From: Myxococcales bacterium
GTDB lineage: Bacteria > Myxococcota_A > Bradymonadia > Bradymonadales > Bradymonadaceae
DNA: 36,604 nucleotides
NCBI GenBank assembly: GCA_007120035.1
Contig: SKON01000201.1
Span: forward strand, 1-36,604
Direction: 5' to 3'
Shown: piece after piece, positions 1 through 7,297 of the stretch
How the letters are laid out: the number at the start of each line of letters is the position of its first letter
Numbering within the stretch: position 1 is the stretch's first letter
Program-made: the position numbers and the translations under genes
Notes under the pieces: model-generated
Databases searched by the model: none
Told to the model about the DNA's origin: nothing
The model's input: only the letters and a program-made list of their open reading frames with translations

Positions 1-112
1 CGGAATCGTCCCGTTCCGAGTACAGGGCCCAAACGGTCAACCCCCGGACAAGCCCGGGGGCTATAGATAGTGGGGCTCCGCAGGGGCCAAGGCCCCGCTC
101 CGCCGGGGCGGA
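1..112 (+). repeat. Translated copy of hairpin repeat, truncated by window edge
   Basis: This stretch repeats 481-600 almost base for base: the CGGAATCGTC start, the AGTACAGG..CCAAACGGTC block, a hairpin with stem 41-47/54-60 (CCCCCGG with CCGGGGG) and the perfect 14-bp palindrome GGGGCCAAGGCCCC at 83-96. It lies directly before the carrier domain and is in frame with the synthase. Both copies translate to a linker ending in RSAGADVS. The most likely explanation is a repeated carrier-linker module upstream. Confidence 0.8.
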
Positions 113-3100
113 CGTGAGCACCGTGCTGGTGCGGGTCCTTTGCGAGAAGACCGGGTACGACCCGGAGGAGATCGAGCTGGACTTTGAGCTCGAGGCCGAC
201 CTGGGGGTCGACACGGTGAAGCAGGCCGAGATCATGGCCGCCGTCCGCGAGGAGTTCTCCCTCGAACGGGACGAAGAGTTCCGGCTCGCCGACTACCCCA
301 CGCTGGCCACGATGACGGACTACGTCCACGACCGCCTCGGCGCCACACGGAGGTCAGAGGACGGAGGTCAGAGGGCAGAGGCCTCCGGGGTGGGTCGGAC
401 CCGTGAGGTACCCGGGTATGCGACGGAATCGATCGGGACGCCCGGGTTTGCGGCGGAATCGTCCGGGACGCCCGGGTTTGCGGCGGAATCGTCCCAGGCC
501 GAGTACAGGACCCAAACGGTCTACCCCCGGACAAGCCCGGGGGCTGGAAGTAGTGGGGCTCCGCAGGGGCCAAGGCCCCGCTCCGCCGGGGCCGATGTAA
601 GCCCTACGGGCACCTCATCCATTCAACCCACCTCGCGGTTCGAAACATCACCCTCTGCCCTCCGACCTCCGTCCTCTGACCTCCTTATGGGCGCCTCGCC
701 CACGGGGACCTCACCGGTCCGACCCACCCCGGAGGTCGACACATCACCCTCTGCCTTCCGACCTCTGAACTCTGACCTCCGTATCTGTATTACCGGATGC
801 TCCGTGGGCCTCCCGGGCACCACGGATCTCTTCGACGAAGCCTCCATCGCCGATCTCCTGGCGGGGACGAACTTCATCGGTTCCCTCGACGACGACGTCC
901 GACGATCCATGGTGAACAAACGGATCGTCCGCCTGGAGAAGCACGATTCAGGTGGCGGCGAGCTCGTGGAGGTCACCGATCCCGACGAGGCGATCAAGCT
1001 GGCGGGGCAGGCCGGGCGGTTCGACCTGCGGGAGTGGGGCGTGTCGGAGCGGCTCATCGAGGCCCTGGACCGGACCAGCCAGCTCGCGTTCGCCGCCGGG
1101 TTTGAGGCCCTTCGGGACGCCGGGTTGCCCCTGATCCCGAAGTATCGGACCACCCGGTCGGGGAAGAAGGTGACCATCGGGTGGACGCTACCGCCCTCCG
1201 TGGGAGACGAGACGGGGGTGATCTTCGCGTCGGCCTTCGCCGGCCAGGACGCCCTGATCGAGGAGCTGCGGGCGAGCTTTAAGGACGAGGACTACCAGTT
1301 CAACCACCGGTTCTTGCTGCGGGTCCTGGGGATCGCCAACTCCCGGTTCGCCGAGTTCATCGGCGCCCGAGGGCCGAACACGAAGATCAACAACGCCTGC
1401 GCGTCGACGACCACGGCGATCGCCATGGCCGAGGACTGGGTCCGGGCGGGCCGGTGCAAGCGGGTGATCATCCTCTCCGCCGACGACGCCAGCGGCGATG
1501 CCCTGATGGAGTGGGTGGGCGCCGGCTTCCTGGCCACCGGAGCGGCCACCACCGAGGCCGACGTGAAGGACGCGGCGTTGCCCTTTGACCGCCGCCGCCA
1601 CGGGATGATCATCGGCATGGGGGCCCTCTGCCTCATCGCCGAGGCCACGGGGCTCGCCGAAGAACGGGGCATCGAGCCCCTGGCCGACGTGATGGGCACT
1701 CACTTCGTGAACAGCGCCTTCCACCCGACCCGGCTCGACGTGGACCATATCGCCGCCCAGGTGGGCAAACTGATCGGCGACGCCGAGGCTCGCCATGGGC
1801 TGCGCCGCGAGGAGATCGCCCACAAGACGGTGTTCATCTCCCACGAGACCTACACCCCGGCCCGGGGTGGCAGCGCGGCCGCCGAGATCGCCGCCCTCCG
1901 ACGAACCTTCGGAGACGCCGCCGACCAGGTGGTGATCGCCAACACCAAGGGGTTCACGGGCCACGCCATGGGCGCCGGCATCGAGGACATCCTGGCTATG
2001 AAGGTCCTCCAGCATCGTCAGGTGCCGCCCATCGCCAACTTCCGCGACCCCGACCCGGAGCTCGGCGACCTCCGCCTGAGCCGGGGAGGGGAGTACGATG
2101 TGGACTACGCCCTGCGACTCGCCGCCGGCTTCGGCAGCCAGCTCGCGCTGGTGCTCTTCAAGTACCGCAGCCGCAGCGAAGACAGGCTCGTCGACGAGGC
2201 TCGGTATCACCGGTGGCTCGGCGACGTCAGCGGCTTCGAGCGACCCCAGGTGGTCGTCGAGGATCGAGTGCTTCGAATGCGTGAGGCTCCCGGGACAGCT
2301 CCTCAGCCGACCGCTGAGCCCCGGCCGACCGCTGAGCCTCGGGCCATCGTGCCCAACCCCTCGTTCCCGATGCGGAGCGTCGTAGTCACTGCCGACCGTT
2401 CCGTCTCCGCAGACTTCTCGTCGCTCCGGCGGACCCTCGAGGGGCAACGAGTGCTCCTCCTGGCGGGGCCGATGATCCTCACCGACGTGCTCCGCGGGGC
2501 CCTGGAGTCCTGCGGCGCTCGGACCGTCGTCGCCTTCGACCGGTCTCACCGCGGTGGCCTGGTACACCTCGACGGCGACGCCGTCACCCTGGATCTCCGC
2601 GACGAAGAGGGCCTCCTGGCCGAGCTGAAAGCCCAGGGCATCACCTCCGTGGTGAACCTCCTGGGCTTCGGCCGGGCCGACCTGGGGCCCGACGCGGTCT
2701 ACGACGCCGCCCGGGGGTCGTTCCACCTGGCCCGAGCCTTCGCCCGACATGGCGCAGACACAGGCGCTGACTCATATGGAGCCGACCCGGGGGCGTTCTT
2801 CCTCTCCGTGACCGGGCAGGGAGGCCGTATGGGCCTCGACGAAGGCTGCCGCCCTCACCCGGTGTGCGGCGCCGTCGCGGGGCTCACGAAGTCCCTCTAC
2901 CGTGAGTGGAAGGACGTGAAGGTCTGCGTCGTCGACGTCGCCCGCGAGGGGCTCGTCCCCGAGCTGGGCCATCAGATCCTGAGCGCCGCCCTGGCCGACC
3001 ACGGGGAGCCCGAGGTGGGCGTCCTCGGCGGCGTGATCCACCGACCGGTGTACACCGAGGGGCCCCGGGCTACCTCAGGGCCCGTGGTCCTCACCGGCGA

Positions 3101-5678
3101 CGACGTGATGATCGTCACCGGCGGCGCTCGGGGCATCACCGCCGAGGTGGCCCTGGACCTCGCCAGGCGCTATCGGTGCAAGTTGGCCCTCGTGGGTCGC
3201 ACGGCCTTGAGCCACCCCGACCCCTTGAGCGTGGACATGCGCGCCGAGGCCGACCGCATCCGCGCCGCCATGAAAGCCCGCGGCGAACGGGTCACCCCCC
3301 TCGCTGTGCGCGACGCCCTGTGGCCCCTGGAGAGCCAGCGGACCATCGCCGCCAACGTCGGGCGAATCCGTGAGGCCGGAGCGCAGGTCGAGTACTTCTC
3401 CTGCGACGTCTCCGACGCCGACGCCGTGGAGCGCCTGATCGACGAGGTCTCCCGCACACTGGGACCAGTCACGGGCGTCCTCCACGGCGCCGGCGTCGAA
3501 GAGAGCAAGCAGCTCCTGGACAAGACCGTCTCCGGCTTCGACCGGGTCTTCCGCGGCAAAGCCCTGGGAGGCCTCTACCTCTGGGAGGCTGCCCGCCAGG
3601 CCAACCCGGCGCTGAAGTGCTTCATCGCCTTCGGGAGCGTCGCCGGCCGCTTCGGCAACGAAGGTCAGGCCGACTACTCCGCGGCCAACGACAGCCTGGC
3701 CCGGCTCGTGGCCCACATCGAGGCCACCACGGACACCCGGGCCCTGATCTTCGACTGGACCGCCTGGGACGAGGTGGGTATGGCCGCCGAAGGGTCCATG
3801 CGCACCCTCCTGACCGCTCGGGGCGTAGAGCTCCTGCCCCCCGACGTCGGGGCGCCCATGGTCGGTGAGGCCCTCTCCACGGGCGTCGCCGGTGAGCTCC
3901 TCGTGGCCGGAGCCCTCGGGGAGATGGGACGAGTCGAGATCGTGGCCGGTCCGTCGATCGAGGGCGATGGCTTCGCCCTCGTTGACCGCGTCGACCACGC
4001 CGAGCCCGCGAATGGCCGTGCTCAGACCCTGAGAGTGACCAGCCGGTTCTCTCCCGACGAGGAGCCCTTTGTCGCCGACCACGTCTACGAGGGCACGCCC
4101 CTCTTTCCCGGCGTCATGGGCCTGGAGCTGATGGCCGAGGCAGCAGCGCTCCTCCAGCCGGGCTCTTCACTGACGGGCTCTCCGCTGACGGTCCAGTCCC
4201 TTCGCTTCGAGAAGGCCGCCAAGTTCCACCGCGGTGAACCCCTGGACGTGGTGACCACCGCCACCGTCGGCGCCGACGGCGCTGTCGAAGCCGTGGTCTC
4301 CACCCACCGTACGTCCAAGACCGGGCGACCCCTGTCGACGGAGCACTTCCGGGCCCGGTTCGCTCAGAGCTCCCGTGAGACCCCCCGTGGGTCCCAGAAT
4401 GGGCCGGCGATCCAGCCCTTGAACGGCCGCCTCGATCCCCACGACGACTTCCTCCGCGGCCCCCGCCGCGAGGAGCTCTACGAGCGCCTCTTCCACACCG
4501 GAACCTTCCAGGTCCTCGACGAGGTGCCCGTCATCGGCGGCGACTTCGTCGTCGGCTACGGTCGCGTCGGCGCGAGCTCCCTGACGGGCCCCGCCCGCAC
4601 GGGCCGGCTCGTGACCTCACCGCTGGTCACGGAGCTCGCCCTCCAGACCATCGGCGTCTGGGGCATGGTCCGGGAGCACCAGAGCTTCCTCCCACACTCC
4701 GTGGAGGCCGCCGAGTCCCTGCGGACCCCGGAAGCTGGAGAGCTCCTCTGCGTCCGGGCCTTCCGCCGCGACGACGCCGACGACCACACCATCGCCTTCG
4801 ACGCCGAGGTCATCGGCGAAGACGGGACCCCCGTGCAGCGCCTGCGCAAGGTGCAGCTCATCGGCCATCGCCAGGTTTTGCCCCAGGAGCGATTCCAGAC
4901 CCTGCAACCCCTGCGGTACCGGGCCGTCCAGCTCAGCGAGGCCGAGGCCTGGCACGAGCTGCGCCGCCACGGACTGGAGAGCCTGAGCTTCCTCTCCGAG
5001 GAGGAGCGGGCCGCTTTCGACCGCCAGCGCAGCCCGGACCGCCGCGGCGAATGGCTGGCCGCTCGGGTGGCCGCCCGGGTGGCCACCAGGGACTACCTCC
5101 GGGACTTCTACGGACTCGCTGTGGACCTGACGGACCTTCAGGTCACCCGCTCCGAGCAGGGCGCCCCCTCGGTGGTCAGCCCCGGTCGGCCCGAGCTCTC
5201 CGATCTCCTTCCCGAGATCACCCTGACCCACTCGGCGGGCATCGCCATCGTGGCCGTCACCCTCCCGGGCCGCCGCCAGAAGATCGGCGTCGACTTGGAG
5301 CGGGTCGCCGACCGCGGCACCGGGTTCGCCCTGGACTACTTCACTGCCGACGAGCGGGCGCTCCGCCTGCCCGAGCCCTACGGTCGAAACGGCTCCTCCC
5401 GGGACGGCGACGACGAGCTCCTCACCGGTCTGTGGACCGTCAAGGAGGCCGTGGCAAAGGCCCTCGGCGTGGGCCTGGCCGTGAGCACCCAGGAGATCGC
5501 CGTCGACGAGCTCACCCTCAACGGTGACGAGGAGATCCACGCCCGGGTCCGCCTCAACGGCCGTGCCGCCGACGCCATGGGCGCCCTCGGCGGCACGGAC
5601 ATCGCCGTCGACCTCCGCCTCCTCGGAGGCTTCGCCCTGGCCACAGCTCGACTCGACCTGGCGGGTTCGCCCAACTGA
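3..5678 (+). CDS. Multidomain type I polyketide/fatty-acid synthase (ACP-KS-pseudoKR-KR-DH-PPTase), 5' end outside window
   Basis: The reading frame is open to the left edge: codons from position 3 run without a stop into the GTG at 114, so the true start lies upstream. Numbering from 114, the domains in order are: an acyl carrier domain at about 1-75, with LGVDTVKQAE carrying Thr34 where the phosphopantetheine Ser is expected; a repeat-built linker at 76-223; a ketosynthase at about 224-680, with a complete triad Cys429 (NNACAST), His577 (ISHETYT) and His617 (GFTGHAMG); a structural KR half at about 770-980; and an active KR with TGGARGIT near 1002 and Tyr1188 (QADYSAAN). Next come a hot-dog dehydratase with HxxxGxxxxP at His1323 and a C-terminal 4'-phosphopantetheinyl transferase (GVDLERV near 1724, WTVKEAVAKALG near 1774). 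No acyltransferase domain lies in the window. KR, DH and a PPTase in one chain recall enediyne-type and Pfa-like iterative synthases. The product cannot be read from sequence. Confidence 0.93.
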   Translation, partial: ESSRSEYRAQTVNPRTSPGAIDSGAPQGPRPRSAGADVSTVLVRVLCEKTGYDPEEIELDFELEADLGVDTVKQAEIMAAVREEFSLERDEEFRLADYPTLATMTDYVHDRLGATRRSEDGGQRAEASGVGRTREVPGYATESIGTPGFAAESSGTPGFAAESSQAEYRTQTVYPRTSPGAGSSGAPQGPRPRSAGADVSPTGTSSIQPTSRFETSPSALRPPSSDLLMGASPTGTSPVRPTPEVDTSPSAFRPLNSDLRICITGCSVGLPGTTDLFDEASIADLLAGTNFIGSLDDDVRRSMVNKRIVRLEKHDSGGGELVEVTDPDEAIKLAGQAGRFDLREWGVSERLIEALDRTSQLAFAAGFEALRDAGLPLIPKYRTTRSGKKVTIGWTLPPSVGDETGVIFASAFAGQDALIEELRASFKDEDYQFNHRFLLRVLGIANSRFAEFIGARGPNTKINNACASTTTAIAMAEDWVRAGRCKRVIILSADDASGDALMEWVGAGFLATGAATTEADVKDAALPFDRRRHGMIIGMGALCLIAEATGLAEERGIEPLADVMGTHFVNSAFHPTRLDVDHIAAQVGKLIGDAEARHGLRREEIAHKTVFISHETYTPARGGSAAAEIAALRRTFGDAADQVVIANTKGFTGHAMGAGIEDILAMKVLQHRQVPPIANFRDPDPELGDLRLSRGGEYDVDYALRLAAGFGSQLALVLFKYRSRSEDRLVDEARYHRWLGDVSGFERPQVVVEDRVLRMREAPGTAPQPTAEPRPTAEPRAIVPNPSFPMRSVVVTADRSVSADFSSLRRTLEGQRVLLLAGPMILTDVLRGALESCGARTVVAFDRSHRGGLVHLDGDAVTLDLRDEEGLLAELKAQGITSVVNLLGFGRADLGPDAVYDAARGSFHLARAFARHGADTGADSYGADPGAFFLSVTGQGGRMGLDEGCRPHPVCGAVAGLTKSLYREWKDVKVCVVDVAREGLVPELGHQILSAALADHGEPEVGVLGGVIHRPVYTEGPRATSGPVVLTGDDVMIVTGGARGITAEVALDLARRYRCKLALVGRTALSHPDPLSVDMRAEADRIRAAMKARGERVTPLAVRDALWPLESQRTIAANVGRIREAGAQVEYFSCDVSDADAVERLIDEVSRTLGPVTGVLHGAGVEESKQLLDKTVSGFDRVFRGKALGGLYLWEAARQANPALKCFIAFGSVAGRFGNEGQADYSAANDSLARLVAHIEATTDTRALIFDWTAWDEVGMAAEGSMRTLLTARGVELLPPDVGAPMVGEALSTGVAGELLVAGALGEMGRVEIVAGPSIEGDGFALVDRVDHAEPANGRAQTLRVTSRFSPDEEPFVADHVYEGTPLFPGVMGLELMAEAAALLQPGSSLTGSPLTVQSLRFEKAAKFHRGEPLDVVTTATVGADGAVEAVVSTHRTSKTGRPLSTEHFRARFAQSSRETPRGSQNGPAIQPLNGRLDPHDDFLRGPRREELYERLFHTGTFQVLDEVPVIGGDFVVGYGRVGASSLTGPARTGRLVTSPLVTELALQTIGVWGMVREHQSFLPHSVEAAESLRTPEAGELLCVRAFRRDDADDHTIAFDAEVIGEDGTPVQRLRKVQLIGHRQVLPQERFQTLQPLRYRAVQLSEAEAWHELRRHGLESLSFLSEEERAAFDRQRSPDRRGEWLAARVAARVATRDYLRDFYGLAVDLTDLQVTRSEQGAPSVVSPGRPELSDLLPEITLTHSAGIAIVAVTLPGRRQKIGVDLERVADRGTGFALDYFTADERALRLPEPYGRNGSSRDGDDELLTGLWTVKEAVAKALGVGLAVSTQEIAVDELTLNGDEEIHARVRLNGRAADAMGALGGTDIAVDLRLLGGFALATARLDLAGSPN
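348..382 (+). repeat. Heptamer array, five units (C[A/G]GAGGN)
   Basis: Five consecutive 7-bp units: CGGAGGT, CAGAGGA, CGGAGGT, CAGAGGG, CAGAGGC. They are translated within the linker just after the carrier domain. The same unit type recurs at 30888-30922 in this orientation, and inverted at 651-685 and 747-781, always as five units. Confidence 0.8.
421..600 (+). repeat. Translated 30-bp tandem units followed by double hairpin
   Basis: Units of 30 bp at 421-450 and 451-480, with a third beginning at 481, translate into a 10-residue repeat of the type GTPGFAAESS. They are followed by the block AGTACAGGACCCAAACGG, a hairpin (stem 524-530/537-543) and the 14-bp palindrome at 566-579. The order, the 30-bp period and much of the sequence match the noncoding element at 16521-16740. 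Its length and lack of stops let it sit in frame between the carrier and ketosynthase domains. Confidence 0.82.
651..685 (-). repeat. Heptamer array, five units (inverted)
   Basis: Units read on + as CCCTCTG, CCCTCCG, ACCTCCG, TCCTCTG and ACCTCCT, the reverse complement of the 348-382 type. With the following ~95-bp stretch it forms an imperfect tandem duplication (about 600-690 and 691-785) that encodes a repeated SPTGTS...DTSPSA peptide. Confidence 0.78.
747..781 (-). repeat. Heptamer array, five units (inverted), adjoining the ketosynthase
   Basis: Units on + are CCCTCTG, CCTTCCG, ACCTCTG, AACTCTG and ACCTCCG. The array ends where the ketosynthase fold begins (ICITGCSVG). The bases to its left (about 705-738) are a near-perfect inverted copy of 382-414, so the linker is flanked by matching inverted blocks. 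Confidence 0.78.
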
Positions 5679-5738
5679 TTCGCCCCTGTTTCCCGTGACT
5701 CACCTGATTCTCACGACTGACTCCGAAGAGAGGACGAC

Positions 5739-7289
5739 ATGAACGAGCCGAACTACGAACCCTTGCCCAAGCAGGCCGACAAGGCGACCAAGATCTCGCC
5801 GCCCCAGAAGTCTCTGGACGTCACGGGCGGGGAGCAGCGAAGCCTCGCCATCCGTCGTCTGGAGCGCCTCTTCGACGAGGGAAGCCTCGAGGAGATCGGC
5901 GCCCAGGTGGTCCACCGCCAGCACGATTTCGGCCTCGAGAAGAAGCGGATCCCCGGCGACGGGGTGGTCACCGCCACGGGGCTGATCGACGGCCGCCCCG
6001 CCTACGCCTTCGCCCAGGACCGCACGGTCCTCGGCGGCAGCCTCGGCCAGGCCCACGCCCAGAAGATCGCCCGACTCCAGGACCTGGCGCTCCGGGCCCG
6101 GGCCCCCTTCGTGGCCATCAACGACTCCGGGGGCGCCCGCATCCAGGAGGGCGTCGACGCCCTCGGCGGGTACGGTGAGATCTTCCGGCGAAACGTGGCG
6201 GCGTCGGGGGTGATCCCTCAGGTGAGCCTCATCGCCGGGCCCTGCGCTGGTGGCGCCGTGTACTCGCCAGCGCTCACGGACTTCGTCGGCATGGTCCGAG
6301 AGTCGAGCTTCATGTTCCTCACGGGCCCACGGGTCGTCAAAGCCGTTACCTTCGAGGACATCACCGTCGAGGACCTCGGCGGCGCCAAGACCCACGCCCG
6401 CAAGACCGGGGTCTGCCACTTCGAGTGGAAGAGCGACGACGAGGCCATCGACGGCGTCCGCCGTCTGCTCAGCTACCTGCCCAGCCACCACGGTGAGGCG
6501 CCACCCTTCCTGGACACCGGCGTCGATCCCGACCAGCCCCAGCCGGAGCTGGCCGCCCTGGTCCCCGAGAACACCCGCAAGCCCTACGACATCCGCAAGG
6601 TCGTCGAGACCCTCGTCGACCCGGGCACCTTCTTCGAGGTGCAGTCCCGATGGGCCGCCAACATCGTCGTCGGCTTCGGCCGCCTCGGCGGCCACGTGGT
6701 CGGCGTCGTCGCCAACCAGCCCCGGGTGAAGGCCGGCGTCCTCGACATCGACGCCAGTCGCAAGGCCAGCCGGTTCATCCGGACCTGCAACGCTTTCGGC
6801 GTGCCCCTGGTCAGCCTCGTCGACGTCCCCGGGTTCCTCCCCGGCAGCAAGCAGGAGCACGGCGGCGTGATCGACCACGGCGCCAAGCTCCTCTTCGCCT
6901 ACTGCGAAGCCACGGTCCCCAAGCTCTCCGTGATTCTTCGCAAAGCCTACGGCGGCGCCTACATCGTAATGAGCTCTCAGCACGTCGGCGGCGACGTGAA
7001 CCTCGCCTGGCCCACCGCCGAGATCGCCGTGATGGGCGCCTCCGGGGCCGTGGAGATCCTAAACCGCCGCGAGATCGCCGCCGCCGAAGACCCCCAGGCC
7101 CGCGCCGAGGAGCTCAAGGCCCAGTACGAGGAGCGGTTCCTCAACCCCGCCATCGCCGCCCAACGAGGCTACATCGACGCCGTGATCGACCCCTCGGAGA
7201 CTCGCCGACGGCTCTACCGGCACCTGCGAGTGCTCTTGAATAAGCGGGAGTGGATGCCGGCGCGGCGCAACCCGAACAACCCCCTCTGA
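5739..7289 (+). CDS. Acyl-CoA carboxylase, carboxyltransferase (beta) subunit
   Basis: A 516-residue carboxyltransferase of the propionyl/acetyl-CoA carboxylase beta family. It moves the carboxyl group from biotin to acyl-CoA to give malonyl- or methylmalonyl-CoA. Diagnostic segments are NDSGGARIQEGV, GPCAGGAVYSPALTD, DVPGFLPGSKQEHGG and, near the C-terminus, AYGGAYIVMSS and WPTAEIAVMGASGAVE, in the usual order and at the usual family length. The ATG follows a GAGAGGA ribosome-binding site, 60 bp after the synthase stop, so the two are probably one operon; the enzyme may provide extender units. No biotin-carboxylase or carrier subunit is present here, so it must partner with products of other loci. 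A role only in propionate metabolism is possible. Confidence 0.95.
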   Translation: MNEPNYEPLPKQADKATKISPPQKSLDVTGGEQRSLAIRRLERLFDEGSLEEIGAQVVHRQHDFGLEKKRIPGDGVVTATGLIDGRPAYAFAQDRTVLGGSLGQAHAQKIARLQDLALRARAPFVAINDSGGARIQEGVDALGGYGEIFRRNVAASGVIPQVSLIAGPCAGGAVYSPALTDFVGMVRESSFMFLTGPRVVKAVTFEDITVEDLGGAKTHARKTGVCHFEWKSDDEAIDGVRRLLSYLPSHHGEAPPFLDTGVDPDQPQPELAALVPENTRKPYDIRKVVETLVDPGTFFEVQSRWAANIVVGFGRLGGHVVGVVANQPRVKAGVLDIDASRKASRFIRTCNAFGVPLVSLVDVPGFLPGSKQEHGGVIDHGAKLLFAYCEATVPKLSVILRKAYGGAYIVMSSQHVGGDVNLAWPTAEIAVMGASGAVEILNRREIAAAEDPQARAEELKAQYEERFLNPAIAAQRGYIDAVIDPSETRRRLYRHLRVLLNKREWMPARRNPNNPL

Positions 7290-7297
7290 CCGAGCCC

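Noticed and set aside
1188-2750. Long open frame on the minus strand opposite the synthase
   Set aside because: It is a GC-rich shadow of the ketosynthase coding strand with no recognisable domain; similar antisense frames elsewhere were dropped for the same reason.
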